Assembly (NCBI GenBank): GCA_000955795.1
Contig: JYOB01000008.1
Span: 120,561-184,560 of the forward strand
DNA length: 64,000 nucleotides
DNA from: Burkholderiaceae bacterium 26
GTDB lineage: Bacteria; Pseudomonadota; Gammaproteobacteria; Burkholderiales; Burkholderiaceae
Reading direction: 5' to 3'
This document shows, one piece after another, positions 38,634-48,802 of the stretch; within the stretch, counting starts at the first letter, position 1; the number at the start of each line of letters is the position of its first letter. The notes beneath the pieces were generated by a model. The model did no database searches, was not told the DNA's origin, and saw nothing but the letters and a program-made list of their open reading frames with translations. The position numbers and the translations under genes were made by a program.

Positions 38634-39515
38634 TTACAGCATCGCCTTGAGCAGACGTGCCATTTCCGACGGGTTCTTGGTGGTCTTGATGCCGCATTCT
38701 TCCATGATGTCCAGCTTCGCTTGTGCGGTGTCGGCACCGCCCGAGATCAGCGCGCCGGCGTGGCCCATGCGCTTGCCCGGAGGCGCGGTCACGCCAGCGA
38801 TGAAGCCAACCACCGGCTTCTTCATGTTGTCCTTGATCCAGTAAGCCGCGTTGGCTTCGTCCGGACCGCCGATCTCACCGATCATAACCACGGCGTCCGT
38901 TTCCGGATCGTCGTTGAACATCTTCATCACGTCGATGTGCTTCAGACCGTTGATCGGGTCGCCGCCGATACCGACAGCCGACGATTGACCCAGCCCCAGC
39001 GCGGTGAGCTGGCCCACGGCTTCGTACGTCAGCGTGCCCGAGCGCGACACCACGCCGATGCGGCCCTTGCGGTGGATGTGACCCGGCATGATGCCGATCT
39101 TGATTTCGTCCGGCGTGATCAGGCCCGGGCAGTTCGGACCCAGCAGCAGCGTCTTGCTACCGGCCTTACGCATCTTGTCCTTGACCATCATCATGTCGCG
39201 CACGGGGATGCCTTCGGTGATGCAAACCACCAGGTCCAGCTCGGCTTCGACAGCTTCCCAGATGGCGTCAGCGGCGCCAGCGGGCGGCACGTAGATCACC
39301 GACACGGTCGCGCCGGTCTGTGCCTTGGCGTCCTTGACGGTTGCGTAGATGGGAATGCCTTCGAAGTCTTCGCCGGCCTTCTTCGGGTTCACGCCGGCGA
39401 CGAAGCAGTTCTTGCCGTTGGCGTAGTCGCGGCAGCCGCGGGTGTGGAACTGGCCGGTCTTACCGGTGATCCCCTGGGTGATGACCTTGGTATCTTTGTT
39501 GATCAGAATCGACAT
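38634..39515 (-). CDS. sucD: Succinyl-CoA synthetase alpha subunit
   Basis: 293 residues forming the CoA-binding and phosphohistidine subunit of the TCA-cycle enzyme. Blocks: [66 protein letters not shown] and [16 protein letters not shown] with the phosphorylated histidine. It pairs with sucC, 88 bp upstream. Confidence 0.96.
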   Translation of the reverse strand: MSILINKDTKVITQGITGKTGQFHTRGCRDYANGKNCFVAGVNPKKAGEDFEGIPIYATVKDAKAQTGATVSVIYVPPAGAADAIWEAVEAELDLVVCITEGIPVRDMMMVKDKMRKAGSKTLLLGPNCPGLITPDEIKIGIMPGHIHRKGRIGVVSRSGTLTYEAVGQLTALGLGQSSAVGIGGDPINGLKHIDVMKMFNDDPETDAVVMIGEIGGPDEANAAYWIKDNMKKPVVGFIAGVTAPPGKRMGHAGALISGGADTAQAKLDIMEECGIKTTKNPSEMARLLKAML

Positions 39516-39603
39516 GCTGTAATCCTTTTATGCAGCGAGCCGCGCCGACGTACTCAGCAGCGGGCGCAACTCGCGTTCGCGTATGGTTGGGTCAGCGGGC
39601 GGC

Positions 39604-40770
39604 TTACTTGCCGGCGGCTGCGGCCACGACCTTCTCGGCGGCCTCTGCCATCGTGTCTGCGGCGATGATGGGCAGACCCGAGTCGGCCAGCATCTTCTTG
39701 CCGAGGTCTTCGTTGGTGCCCTTCATGCGCACGACCAGCGGCACCGACAGCGACACAGCCTTTGCTGCCGCGATCACGCCTTCGGCGATCACGTCGCAAC
39801 GCATGATGCCGCCGAAAATGTTGACCAGGATGGCCTTCACGTCCGGGTTCTTCAGCATCAGCTTGAAGGCTTCGGTCACCTTCTCGGTGGTGGCACCGCC
39901 GCCCACGTCGAGGAAGTTGGCCGGCTCACCGCCGAACAGCTTGATGGTGTCCATCGTGGCCATGGCCAGACCGGCGCCGTTCACCAGGCAGCCGATGTTG
40001 CCGTCGAGCGAGATGTAGGCAAGATCGAACTTCGAGGCTTCGATTTCGGCCGGATCTTCTTCATCCAGATCGCGGTAGGCGACGATTTCCGGGTGACGGA
40101 ACAGCGCGTTCGAATCGAAGTTGAACTTGGCGTCCAGTGCGATGACCTTGCCGTCGCCGGTCAGGATCAGCGGGTTGATTTCAGCTTGCGAAGCGTCGGT
40201 TTCCCAGAATGCCTTGTACAGGCCCTGCAGGGCTTGGCGAGCTTGCGGCACGCTCGCGTCGGGCACGCCGATCTTGCGGGCGATGTCGTCAGCCTGGGCG
40301 TCTTGCAGACCGGCTTGCGGATCGATCAGCAGCGTGTGGATCTTTTCCGGGTGCGATTCGGCGACTTCTTCGATGTCCATGCCGCCTTCGCTAGAGGCCA
40401 TCAGCGCGACCTGCTGCGACACACGGTCCACCACCAGCGACACGTACAGTTCCTTCTTGATGTCCGCGCCTTCTTCGATCAGCAGGCGCTTGACCAGCTT
40501 GCCTTCCGGACCGGTCTGGTGCGTCACCAGCGTCATGCCCAGGATGCTGCTGGCGTATTCCTTGACCTGCTCCATGCTCTTGGCAACCTTCACGCCGCCG
40601 CCCTTGCCACGGCCACCCGCATGAATCTGTGCCTTCACGACCCACACCGGGCCGCCCAGGGTTTCTGCGGCCTTGATAGCCTCTTCGACCGAGAAGGCCG
40701 GAATGCCGCGCGGAACCGGCACATTGTATTTGCGCAGGATTTCCTTGCCTTGGTACTCATGGATATTCAT
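39604..40770 (-). CDS. sucC: Succinyl-CoA synthetase beta subunit
   Basis: 388 residues with the ATP-grasp fold that binds ADP/ATP or GDP/GTP. Typical blocks are [80 protein letters not shown] and [15 protein letters not shown]. It lies upstream of sucD in one transcript. Confidence 0.96.
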   Translation of the reverse strand: MNIHEYQGKEILRKYNVPVPRGIPAFSVEEAIKAAETLGGPVWVVKAQIHAGGRGKGGGVKVAKSMEQVKEYASSILGMTLVTHQTGPEGKLVKRLLIEEGADIKKELYVSLVVDRVSQQVALMASSEGGMDIEEVAESHPEKIHTLLIDPQAGLQDAQADDIARKIGVPDASVPQARQALQGLYKAFWETDASQAEINPLILTGDGKVIALDAKFNFDSNALFRHPEIVAYRDLDEEDPAEIEASKFDLAYISLDGNIGCLVNGAGLAMATMDTIKLFGGEPANFLDVGGGATTEKVTEAFKLMLKNPDVKAILVNIFGGIMRCDVIAEGVIAAAKAVSLSVPLVVRMKGTNEDLGKKMLADSGLPIIAADTMAEAAEKVVAAAAGK

Positions 40771-40836
40771 GCGTGTTTCCTTTGCTAGGCAGAGTGAGTG
40801 TGATGAGTATTGAAAACGCGAACAGCGCGGTGCCCT

Positions 40837-41463
40837 TCAGGACGAGGGCTCAGGCGCCAGTTCGGTGGGTGGCGGTTGGATCTTGGCTTCGGGCTGGTAT
40901 GCAAACCAGCGCGGGTAATGCTTGCGGACCACCTCGCCCTCAAGATGCAGGGCATGGCAGCCGTGGAGTTGATAAGGCGGCTTTTCGCCGGGCTCGACAG
41001 GCCGGAGGTCGTTAGAGTTATCTCGCACCGGGAAGACGTCGCCCGCGAAGGCCTGGATGGCGGCGGTCGGCAGCACACCACACAGCTCGGTCAGGTGCGT
41101 ACAACCCGCCACGCCGCCGAGTCTCTCACGCGAGGCCTTTCGAAATCCCTTCATCAGGTTCAGGCCGATGAGCTGTCGGTAGGCAGGGCCAATCGTGTCG
41201 CAATGTGTGGGATACGGCACCCAGTCGGAACACGCTTCGGCGTCCACGACGTTCATGTGGGTATCGATTGTCACGCGCAGCCACAGGTCATGCAGCGGCT
41301 GGCCCTCGGGGCGTACGCCGCCGCTGGCCAGGGGAATGTCACGTGGTTTTGTGTCGGTCAGGCGCGCTTCGATGTCCCACAGGCCGTCTTCCCGCAAATA
41401 GGCCTCCACCGTGATGGCACGGCGGTGGCGCATGACGCGCGGGACGGGAGCAGACAGAGGCAT
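40837..41463 (-). CDS. DUF2889 family protein
   Basis: A 208-residue protein with the DUF2889 pattern: RRAITVEAYLREDGLWDIEARLTDTKPRD near the start, HDLWLRVTIDTHMNVVDAEA, and a His/Cys-containing GVAGCTHLTELCGVLPTAA. Function is unknown; family members are often next to lipid or aromatic metabolism genes. It begins at ATG 41463. A TAAAAT -10 lies about 145 bp upstream with a perfect palindrome over the -35. Confidence 0.78.
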   Translation of the reverse strand: MPLSAPVPRVMRHRRAITVEAYLREDGLWDIEARLTDTKPRDIPLASGGVRPEGQPLHDLWLRVTIDTHMNVVDAEACSDWVPYPTHCDTIGPAYRQLIGLNLMKGFRKASRERLGGVAGCTHLTELCGVLPTAAIQAFAGDVFPVRDNSNDLRPVEPGEKPPYQLHGCHALHLEGEVVRKHYPRWFAYQPEAKIQPPPTELAPEPSS

Positions 41464-41608
41464 GGACCAGACAGACTGATAGGGCCGATGGAGGCGGCGC
41501 ACGCGGATCTCGCGCGTCGCCCACGGGACATATGCAGCAGCGCATCAGCCGCCACACACGAACACTACCGTCCGGCAATTGAGATGAAGGACGGTACCAA
41601 AGACTCGA

Positions 41609-41640
41609 ATTTTAACACGTCGTCACGACCAGACTGGTCG
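41609..41640 (-). promoter_or_regulatory. Promoter and operator-like palindrome for the DUF2889 gene
   Basis: TAAAAT on the minus strand at 41609-41614. The perfect 15-base palindrome CGACCAGACTGGTCG at 41626-41640 spans the -35 position. Palindromes containing ACCAG/CTGGT are typical of TetR-family operators, but no regulator gene is adjacent. Confidence 0.5.
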
Positions 41641-41750
41641 CGTGCTGCAACGCAGTGTGAAAGCGGTTGCAACAACCGGATGAGGTGCAAACGACGCGAT
41701 CCGCACACAAGAGAATTGTTCGGCGCGAATTGTGGCGAGATCGGCGGCGT

Positions 41751-42230
41751 TCAAGCGGATTCGTCGCCATCTTCCAGCAGTTCATGCGCCCCTGCGATGA
41801 TGCGCGACACCACGGAACGGGAGAATCCGCGCGCCATCATGTATCGCACCTGCTTGGCGCGTTCGGCCAGATCGGCCGGTGGGCGGCCGAAGCGCTTTTC
41901 CCACAAGGCCTTGGCCCGGGCCGCCTCGGTAGTTTGCAGTTGGGCCTTGACCTCGCCCAGCGTCTCTTCGCCAAGTTGATGTGTTTTCAACTCCTGCATC
42001 AGGCGCGCCGTACCGTAGCGGCCCGCTCGGCGGTGCACCATGCTTTCGGCAAAGCGCGTGTTGGAGAGCCAGTTTTCGCCTTCCAGCCAATCCAGCAGCG
42101 CGTCGACCTCCTCGGCGGACTCGGCGTGCGGAACCAGCTTACGGCGCAATTCGACGCGGCTGTGCTCGCGCCGAGACAAATAGCCCAGCGCGCGTGCCTT
42201 AAGCGATAACGGTGGGCGCGGCAACGGCAT
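41751..42230 (-). CDS. recX: RecX, regulator of RecA
   Basis: A 159-residue, mostly helical protein that binds and limits RecA filaments. Typical blocks: LKARALGYLSRREHSRVELRRKL, LLDWLEGENWLSNTRFAESMVHRRAGRYGTARLMQELK and YMMARGFSRSVVSRII. It lies 96 bp downstream of recA on the same strand, the usual arrangement, but a hairpin between them probably lowers its expression. Confidence 0.93.
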   Translation of the reverse strand: MPLPRPPLSLKARALGYLSRREHSRVELRRKLVPHAESAEEVDALLDWLEGENWLSNTRFAESMVHRRAGRYGTARLMQELKTHQLGEETLGEVKAQLQTTEAARAKALWEKRFGRPPADLAERAKQVRYMMARGFSRSVVSRIIAGAHELLEDGDESA

Positions 42231-42253
42231 ACGGTTTCAGGCTCAAAAAGAAA

Positions 42254-42281
42254 ACGCCCACCGTTGGGGGACGGCAGGCGT
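42254..42281 (-). terminator. Imperfect terminator between recA and recX
   Basis: ACGCC and GGCGT arms with a second inner pairing CCGT/ACGG around a small internal loop, then T4-C-T5 on the minus strand. Partial termination here would keep RecX low relative to RecA. Confidence 0.6.
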
Positions 42282-42326
42282 ATGAAGCTCGATAGAGCCG
42301 TCGATCTGCGCCGACGGCCAACCCAA

Positions 42327-43385
42327 TTACTCTTCTCCGACTTCCTCGGCCACTGCGATGGCGCCCATCGGCGTCACGCCCAGTGCTTCGCGGACCTTGT
42401 TTTCGATGTCGCGGGCGAGGTCGGGGTTCTCACGCAGGTATTCACGGCAGTTGTCACGGCCTTGGCCGATGCGCTCGCCGCCGTAGCTGTACCAGGCGCC
42501 GGACTTCTCAACGATCTTGGCTTCCACGCCGAGGTCGATGATTTCGCCCTCGCGCGACACGCCCTGGCCGTACAGGATGTCGAAGATGGCTTCGCGGAAC
42601 GGCGGCGCCACCTTGTTCTTGACGACCTTGACCTTGGTCTCGTTGCCGACCACCTCGTCGCCCTTCTTGATCGAGCCGATGCGGCGGATATCCAGACGCA
42701 CCGAAGCGTAGAACTTGAGTGCGTTACCACCCGTGGTGGTTTCCGGCGAGCCGAACATCACGCCGATCTTCATGCGGATCTGGTTGATGAAGATGACCAT
42801 GCAGTTGGTCTTCTTGATGGTGCCGGTCAGCTTGCGCAGCGCCTGGCTCATCAGGCGGGCCTGCAGGCCGGGCAACGCGTCGCCCATTTCGCCTTCAATT
42901 TCAGCCTTCGGCACCAACGCCGCCACCGAGTCGATGACGATCAGATCAACCGAGCCCGACCGAACCAGCGCGTCGGCAATTTCCAGAGCTTGTTCACCCG
43001 TGTCCGGTTGGGAGATCAGCAGGTCCGGCACGCTCACGCCAATCTTGTCGGCATAAGTGACGTCTAGAGCATGTTCCGCATCGATGAAGGCGCAAGTGCC
43101 GCCCAGCTTCTGCATCTCGGCAACCACCTGCAGTGTCAGGGTAGTTTTACCCGACGATTCCGGACCGTAGATTTCCACTACGCGGCCGCGCGGCAAGCCA
43201 CCAACGCCCAGCGCCACGTCCAATCCCAACGAACCTGTCGACACGACTTGGACCGGCTCGACCTCGGCGTCGCCCATCTTCATGATGGAGCCCTTGCCGA
43301 ACTGCTTTTCGATCTGCGCGAGCGCGGCAGCCAGCGCCTTCTGCTTTTCTGCGCTCATTGCGGCTGCCTTCTTACCGTCTTCCAT
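42327..43385 (-). CDS. recA: RecA recombinase
   Basis: 352 residues: strand-exchange protein and SOS coprotease. Walker A is GPESSGKTT, Walker [14 protein letters not shown], and the signature [23 protein letters not shown] is intact. The N-terminal [14 protein letters not shown] and C-terminal acidic tail are normal. The ATG at 43385 gives the usual length; the longer frame crosses the promoter. A LexA box lies 155 bp upstream. Confidence 0.97.
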   Translation of the reverse strand: MEDGKKAAAMSAEKQKALAAALAQIEKQFGKGSIMKMGDAEVEPVQVVSTGSLGLDVALGVGGLPRGRVVEIYGPESSGKTTLTLQVVAEMQKLGGTCAFIDAEHALDVTYADKIGVSVPDLLISQPDTGEQALEIADALVRSGSVDLIVIDSVAALVPKAEIEGEMGDALPGLQARLMSQALRKLTGTIKKTNCMVIFINQIRMKIGVMFGSPETTTGGNALKFYASVRLDIRRIGSIKKGDEVVGNETKVKVVKNKVAPPFREAIFDILYGQGVSREGEIIDLGVEAKIVEKSGAWYSYGGERIGQGRDNCREYLRENPDLARDIENKVREALGVTPMGAIAVAEEVGEE

Positions 43386-43539
43386 GGTCGTCCTTCGTGC
43401 AAATTGGTGTATAAATGGGCCGCAAGGGCTTGCGATTCCAGCGGTTGCCTGCAATAACGGGCCGCAGCGTGATTGCCCCGACACGACCCATTCCATGACT
43501 TTAGCGCCGCCAAGACTACAGCACCGCGAATTCGGAGTA

Positions 43540-43568
43540 CTGTATAAAAAACCAGTGGTTTTGACAAG
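43540..43568 (-). promoter_or_regulatory. recA promoter with LexA (SOS) box
   Basis: CTGTATAAAAAACCAG (43540-43555) matches CTGT-N8-ACAG at all but one outer base (plus-strand right arm CCAG). A minus-strand -10-like TATACA falls inside it, and TTGTCA lies 15 bases upstream of that as a -35. LexA binding here would occlude RNA polymerase. Confidence 0.8.
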
Positions 43569-43650
43569 TCTCCAGAACATATGTCGCGCGAAAACAATGT
43601 AGCGGGCGGGATGGGCAAGACATCTTGCCCGGCATCGCGGGGAGACACGC

Positions 43651-44361
43651 ATGCGCATCCTGATTGCCGAAGACGACGCCACGCTGGCTGACGGGCTCAC
43701 ACGCTCGCTACGCCAGGCGGGTTACGCCGTCGACCAAGCCTCCGATGGGGCAACTGCCGACGCGGCGCTGTCCGCGCAAACGGCCCAAACCTATGACCTG
43801 TTGATTCTCGACGTGGGCCTGCCGCGCATGTCGGGGCTGGAGGTCCTCAAACGACTGCGCTCGCGCGGGGCCATGCTGCCGGTGCTGATCCTGACCGCCG
43901 CCGACAGTGTGGAAGAACGCGTCAAGGGACTGGACCTCGGCGCGGACGATTACATGGCCAAGCCGTTCGCGCTATCCGAGCTGGAAGCGCGTGTGCGTGC
44001 GCTGGTGCGGCGTGGTACAGGCGGCGGCGCCACGCTGGTACGCCATGGGCCGCTGGCGTTCGACCAGGTCGGCCGCATTGCCTATATCCATGATCAGGTG
44101 GTGGAACTGTCTGCGCGCGAGATCGGGCTGCTGGAGATTCTGCTGGCGCGCGTCGGCCGCCTGGTGTCGAAAGAGCAACTGGTCGACCACCTGTGCGGCT
44201 GGGGCGAAGAAGTCAGCAACAACGCCATCGAGGTCTACATCCACCGGCTGCGCAAAAAAATTGAGGTGGAAGGCATCCGCATCGCTACCGTGCGCGGGCT
44301 GGGCTATTGCCTGGAACGCATGGCCACCCCAACGACCACCGCGACCGCCGCCCATGGGTGA
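43651..44361 (+). CDS. OmpR/QseB-type response regulator
   Basis: 236 residues. Receiver domain 1-120 with the phosphoacceptor D54 ([12 protein letters not shown]) and conserved K in DYMAKPF. A winged-helix DNA-binding domain (about 130-225) has [14 protein letters not shown] and [16 protein letters not shown]. It overlaps the sensor kinase gene by 8 bp and is divergent from recA. The kinase type suggests the TctD/QseB branch; the target is unknown, but the DUF4212 gene directly downstream is a candidate. Confidence 0.92.
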   Translation: MRILIAEDDATLADGLTRSLRQAGYAVDQASDGATADAALSAQTAQTYDLLILDVGLPRMSGLEVLKRLRSRGAMLPVLILTAADSVEERVKGLDLGADDYMAKPFALSELEARVRALVRRGTGGGATLVRHGPLAFDQVGRIAYIHDQVVELSAREIGLLEILLARVGRLVSKEQLVDHLCGWGEEVSNNAIEVYIHRLRKKIEVEGIRIATVRGLGYCLERMATPTTTATAAHG

Positions 44362-45922
44362 TCGGCTGGCCTGGCCGTGGCGTCGGCATCGCGCGTCACT
44401 GCGTGAACGGGCCGACACGGCACCCGGAGCCGACGGCAGCGATGACGGCGGCGACCTCACCGACACCCTCCCCCACCTCGAAGACGACGCCACGCGGCCC
44501 GTCGCCCGATCCCTCTTCGGCGAAATTCTGGACTGGATGCTCGCGCCGCTGCTCTTGCTGTGGCCGATGAGCATTGCGGTGACGTACCTGGTGGCCAAGT
44601 CGATTGCGAATGCGCCATACGACCGCGCGTTGGAATCGAGCGCGATCGTGCTCAGCCAGCAACTGCGCGAGGTGAATGGGCGCGTGACGCTGCAACTGCC
44701 GATCTCGGCGCGCGAGATTTTGCGTGCCGACGAAACCGACAACATTTACTACCAGGTGCTCGGCACCAACGGCGAGTTTGTCTCCGGTGACCGCGACCTC
44801 CCCCTGCCGTCCGAGGAAGACGCCAACGCTGGTGGCCTTGTGCAACTGCGCGACGACCACATCCACGGCGCAGAGATTCGTGTTGCGTATACGTTCGTGC
44901 AGCGGCCCGGCTCCGGTGACAAACCCGCGCTGGTGCAGGTGGCGGAAACGCTCGACAAGCGCGCGCAACTCGCCAACGAGATCATCAAGGGCGTGATCCT
45001 GCCGCAGTTCGTGATCCTGCCGTTGGCGGTGATCCTGGTGTGGTTTGGGCTGACGCGTGGGCTGGCGCCGCTCAATGCGATTCAGGAGCGCATCCGCGCG
45101 CGTAACCCGGGCGACACCAGCCCCATCGACGAAGGCGCCGCGCCGCAGGAGCTGACGCCGCTGGTGGCGTCGTTCAACGACCTGCTCGGGCGGCTGGAGC
45201 AATCGGTGCATACGCAGAAGCGCTTCATTGCAGATGCCGCGCATCAGATGAAGACGCCGCTGGCGGGTCTGCGCATGCAGGCAGAGCTGGCACAGCGCGA
45301 ACAATCGCCCGATGAGCTGCGCCGCACGCTCGCGCATATCGCCGACAGCTCAGATCGCACCGCACACCTCGTCAAGCAGCTGCTTTCGTTGGCGCGCATG
45401 GAGAACATGGGCGCGACCGACGGTCTGGTGCCGCTGGATATCTGCGCGCTGTCACGCCAGGTGGTGGCCGAGTGGCTGCCCAAGGCGTGGGCCAAGCAGA
45501 TCGACCTCGGCTTTGAGGAGCCTGGGCCGCCCGTCATGATTTCGGGCAACGCGACGATGCTCGCCGAGATGCTCAATAACCTGCTCGACAACGCGATCCG
45601 CTACACGCCCGACGGTGGACATGTCACCGTGCGCGTGACCACCGCGCCGTTCGAGCCGTTCGTTTTCATCGACGTGGATGACACCGGCTCCGGCATCCCC
45701 GTGGCCGAGCGCGAACGCGTGATGCAGCGCTTCTACCGCATTCTCGGCACGCAAGCCGAGGGCAGCGGGCTGGGCCTGGCCATCGTGCGCGAGATCGTGC
45801 AGCAGCACGGCGGCGACATCGAGGTGCTCGACAACGTGTATCAGGCATCGCCGCGGCTGGCGGGGGCGCGCTTTCGCATCACGTTGCACCTCTGCCCCCG
45901 GGGCGAGGAAACCAACGCATGA
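44354..45922 (+). CDS. Sensor histidine kinase, TctE-like
   Basis: A 522-residue inner-membrane kinase. Two membrane helices (about 62-82 and 213-233) bracket a ~130-residue periplasmic sensor of the two-component-sensor-kinase N-terminal type seen in TctE. Next are a short linker, the phosphoacceptor H297 in FIADAAHQMKTPLAGL, and an ATPase domain with N-box NNLLDNAIRYTPDGG and G-boxes DTGSGIP and GSGLGLAIV. TctE homologues sense carboxylates. A ~50-residue acidic N-terminal tail is unusual. The stop overlaps the DUF4212 start by 4 bp. Confidence 0.92.
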   Translation: MGDRLAWPWRRHRASLRERADTAPGADGSDDGGDLTDTLPHLEDDATRPVARSLFGEILDWMLAPLLLLWPMSIAVTYLVAKSIANAPYDRALESSAIVLSQQLREVNGRVTLQLPISAREILRADETDNIYYQVLGTNGEFVSGDRDLPLPSEEDANAGGLVQLRDDHIHGAEIRVAYTFVQRPGSGDKPALVQVAETLDKRAQLANEIIKGVILPQFVILPLAVILVWFGLTRGLAPLNAIQERIRARNPGDTSPIDEGAAPQELTPLVASFNDLLGRLEQSVHTQKRFIADAAHQMKTPLAGLRMQAELAQREQSPDELRRTLAHIADSSDRTAHLVKQLLSLARMENMGATDGLVPLDICALSRQVVAEWLPKAWAKQIDLGFEEPGPPVMISGNATMLAEMLNNLLDNAIRYTPDGGHVTVRVTTAPFEPFVFIDVDDTGSGIPVAERERVMQRFYRILGTQAEGSGLGLAIVREIVQQHGGDIEVLDNVYQASPRLAGARFRITLHLCPRGEETNA

Positions 45923-46233
45923 GCATTACGCCCGGAACCCCGGCGCGCCGCCGGTGGATTACCAACATGCGCTGGATCGCGGCGCTGCTCGCGGTGTGGT
46001 TTGTGGTGACGTTCGTGGTCGCGTTCTTTGCGCGTGACCTGTCGACGCACTTTTTCAACTCGGACTGGACATTCGCCTACTGGGTCGGCGCGCAGGGTGC
46101 GCCTATCGTGTATGTGCTGATTACTGTGCTCTATGCGTGGCGCACCAACCGCGCAGCCGATGCGGCCGCGCAAGACGACGAAACGGCGCAGCGCGAAGCC
46201 TCGTCGGAATCGTCCCCTCCGCCATCCATCTGA
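45919..46233 (+). CDS. DUF4212 small symporter subunit, without its partner
   Basis: A 104-residue membrane protein with two helices (RWIAALLAVWFVVTFVVAFF and VGAQGAPIVYVLITVLYAWR) and a hydrophilic, acidic/Ser tail. It matches DUF4212, a small subunit normally encoded just before a VC_2705-type sodium:solute symporter. Here the next gene (46244) is on the other strand and is not a symporter, so the large subunit is missing at this spot. ActP at 48803 is another symporter but has its own small subunit (YjcH). Start overlaps the kinase stop by ATGA. Confidence 0.75.
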   Translation: MSITPGTPARRRWITNMRWIAALLAVWFVVTFVVAFFARDLSTHFFNSDWTFAYWVGAQGAPIVYVLITVLYAWRTNRAADAAAQDDETAQREASSESSPPPSI

Positions 46234-46243
46234 CACCAGCACG

Positions 46244-46894
46244 TTACGCCGCACCCAGGTGGCGCAGCTTTACAAACGCCAACGCTGCCATCACCGCGTC
46301 GTTCAGCGCGTCGTGCGCGTCCCAGGTCGGCAAGTCCAATCCCTCCATGACAGTGGCGAAGCGCAGGTCCAGATCAGGGTCGCCCTGTTGCCGATACGGC
46401 GGTAGCTGCCGGAACTGATAGTCGTAATACAAGGCGGAGACTTCAATCTTGGTCTGCGGCAAGCCGATGCCAAGCATGGGCGCCACCACCCGATTGAGCA
46501 TCGCCACATCGAACTCAAGGTAGTAACCCACCAATGGCCGGCTGCCGATGAAGTGCAGCAGTACGTGAACGGCTTGCTCGATTGGTACGCCGCTGTCCAG
46601 GTCGCGGTTGCGCAGACGATGCACGCGGATGCTGTCTGCGTGCATCTCGCCCCGTGGCCGGATCAGCAACTCCAGGCGCTCGCTGGTCAGAATCCGATTG
46701 CCAGCGATACGGACGGCACCGATGGAGATGATCTCGTCGGTGCGCACGTTCAGGCCTGTGGTCTCGCAATCGAGCGCGACCCATTCATCTGGGGGCGGTG
46801 CCTCGAACAGGAAGCGGAACGCCGGATCGCGCAACTTGCGCAACTGGCGCCGCCTTTGCAGTGCCTGCAGCCAGTCGGAGAGCCGCCCGTTCAT
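46244..46894 (-). CDS. DEDDh 3'-5' exonuclease, DnaQ-like
   Basis: 216 residues. Catalytic acids of the DEDDh superfamily are all present: D42 and E44 (ALDCETTGL), D129 (LEFDVAML), H194 and D199 (DAHDALNDAVMAA). This suggests an active DNA or RNA exonuclease related to the Pol III epsilon subunit, but standalone. An N-terminal helical segment (LQALQRRRQLRKLRDPAFRFLF) precedes the domain. It follows the DUF294 gene by 16 bp in one transcript; this pairing near symporters is recurrent in my recollection but has no assigned function. Confidence 0.88.
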   Translation of the reverse strand: MNGRLSDWLQALQRRRQLRKLRDPAFRFLFEAPPPDEWVALDCETTGLNVRTDEIISIGAVRIAGNRILTSERLELLIRPRGEMHADSIRVHRLRNRDLDSGVPIEQAVHVLLHFIGSRPLVGYYLEFDVAMLNRVVAPMLGIGLPQTKIEVSALYYDYQFRQLPPYRQQGDPDLDLRFATVMEGLDLPTWDAHDALNDAVMAALAFVKLRHLGAA

Positions 46895-46910
46895 GACTGC
46901 TCGCTCATAT

Positions 46911-48737
46911 TCACATCCACTCGGTCCGCCAGCGCTGCCGCAGCAGCGCCTTGAATCGCTTGACGGCGCTCAGCGCATCCTTGAGCAGATCGCGCTCCAG
47001 TGACGACAGGCGTGACAGATGCACGTCACACGACACCGGTTGATGCGCATCGATTTCCGCCAGCCCGGCCTTGAGCCGCAGCGTCATCAGGAAATGCAGG
47101 CTCTCACTCAACTCGGCGGCCATGTGCGCGTCGAGAGCCTCAGCGCGCACCAGTGCATCCAGGCGCGGCACAGTGCCGGTCTCGTCGAGTACGCGGTGGG
47201 CCAGCGCCAAGCCGCGCACTCCATGGACAATCGGGAAGATGCCCTCCTTCTTCACGTCGAGCACGGGATCGGAATCGCCAAACCCGAGCAGGCGATCGCG
47301 CCAACCCGGCGCGGCACTGAAGGCTTCAACGGCAGCGGCAAAGCGGCCAAGTACGGCGTCATTGTCGATGGTCAGCTCCAGCAACGTCCGCCGCAGTTGT
47401 TTGAGCAAGGCGGCATCGCCGCACACCGCATGGGCATCGAAGAAGATTGCCAGATGCATCAAGCCCTCGGGGCTGGGCAGGATCAGCCATTCGCGAATGC
47501 GCCGCGCGAAGTCGCTCGCATTCATGCACCACTCGGGCCGGCTGAGCATGATGCCGCCGGGGCAAGGCGGGTAGCCGAACGCGGCTAGCGCATCGGAGAA
47601 GCGTGTGACGATGCGCTGCAGATCAGCGGGAGGCACGTAGCCATCGCGCAGCACCAGCGCATTGTCCTGATCGGTCTTGAGCAGTTGCTCTCCACGCCCC
47701 TCGCTGCCCATGACGAACAGGCAACTGTTTGCCACCAGTTCCGGGGGCGCGATCATCTGCCAGGCCCGTTCAAACAGCCGCGCGTTGATTTCGCGCACGA
47801 GGCTGGCGACGTGTTCAACGCGCGAGCCGCCACGCGTGAGCAGCGCGACCATCCGCGTGATCTGCGCGGCCACCTGCGCGAGGGCGTCCAAGTCCTGGGC
47901 CAGGTTGATCTGCACTGTCAGCAGATACGAGTGGTTGGCCAGGAAGCTGAACACATCCAGTGATTCCAGCAAACCGAGAATCTCATCTCCGTGCGTGACG
48001 ACCAGCCGGTGCACGCGATGGCGCAGCATCAGCGTCAGAGCGTCGCCGATCTGCGCGGAGGCTGGCACGGTGATGAGGGAGAACTGGCACATCTGCCCCA
48101 CCGGCAGACGATCCAGCGGTGTGCCTTGCAGGACGGCGCGCTGCAAGGAGCTACGCGTGAAGATGCCCACGCGCGGCGGGCTGCTGGTGCCGTCGCGCAC
48201 GAGCACGTTCGAGGTGTTATGGGCTTGGAACAGCTTGACCACGGAAACCACGTCCGTGTCGGCATCCACAAAATGGGCGGGCCGGATGAAGGCATCATTC
48301 ACGCGAGAGACGGCCAGCGACTGCATCGTCTCCATGCTCTGCCGCTGTGCAATGGCGCTGAGCTTGCTGCCGAGATCGGAAAAAAGCAGCGCACCGAAGG
48401 TGGCGTTGGCGGCAATGAGGTCACGCACCGCCTGACGTGCCACCTGATAGGCCACCACTTCTTCAGCAGCAACGAAGCGGCTGCTTGCCTTGCCGGCTAC
48501 CAGCGCCCGGCCGTCAAAGCAATCATCGGGGCCATAGGTGGCAATCAGCTCGTCGCCGTCGTACTGGGCGACGTGACCTTTGATGATCAGGAACAGGTGC
48601 AGCGGCGCGGCACCCGTATCGAGGATGGTCTGCCCTTCCGGGTAATAGCCGATGTCGACGGCATCGCGCACCAGGCGCTGCTCGTCCTGATTGAGGCAAT
48701 CGAACGGCCAGACGGCGAAGTTGAAAGCGCTGGGCAT
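46911..48737 (-). CDS. cNMP-binding/CBS/DUF294 nucleotidyltransferase protein
   Basis: 608 residues in four parts: a cyclic-nucleotide-binding-like domain (about 10-115), two CBS motifs (150-265), a GlnD-like nucleotidyltransferase domain (335-440), and a helical DUF294 C-terminal domain (470-600). The transferase motif is intact: MGSEGRGEQ followed by the acid pair in T-D356-Q-D358-N. It could therefore modify a protein or nucleotide in response to a nucleotide ligand. The substrate is unknown. It lies between the exonuclease (16 bp) and actP (65 bp), all on the minus strand. Confidence 0.88.
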   Translation of the reverse strand: MPSAFNFAVWPFDCLNQDEQRLVRDAVDIGYYPEGQTILDTGAAPLHLFLIIKGHVAQYDGDELIATYGPDDCFDGRALVAGKASSRFVAAEEVVAYQVARQAVRDLIAANATFGALLFSDLGSKLSAIAQRQSMETMQSLAVSRVNDAFIRPAHFVDADTDVVSVVKLFQAHNTSNVLVRDGTSSPPRVGIFTRSSLQRAVLQGTPLDRLPVGQMCQFSLITVPASAQIGDALTLMLRHRVHRLVVTHGDEILGLLESLDVFSFLANHSYLLTVQINLAQDLDALAQVAAQITRMVALLTRGGSRVEHVASLVREINARLFERAWQMIAPPELVANSCLFVMGSEGRGEQLLKTDQDNALVLRDGYVPPADLQRIVTRFSDALAAFGYPPCPGGIMLSRPEWCMNASDFARRIREWLILPSPEGLMHLAIFFDAHAVCGDAALLKQLRRTLLELTIDNDAVLGRFAAAVEAFSAAPGWRDRLLGFGDSDPVLDVKKEGIFPIVHGVRGLALAHRVLDETGTVPRLDALVRAEALDAHMAAELSESLHFLMTLRLKAGLAEIDAHQPVSCDVHLSRLSSLERDLLKDALSAVKRFKALLRQRWRTEWM

Positions 48738-48802
48738 GGTTGCCTTGAAGGCGGGCGATGCAATCGCGTCACCCGCCTCCCATCAGCGTGGCGAATTACC
48801 GA

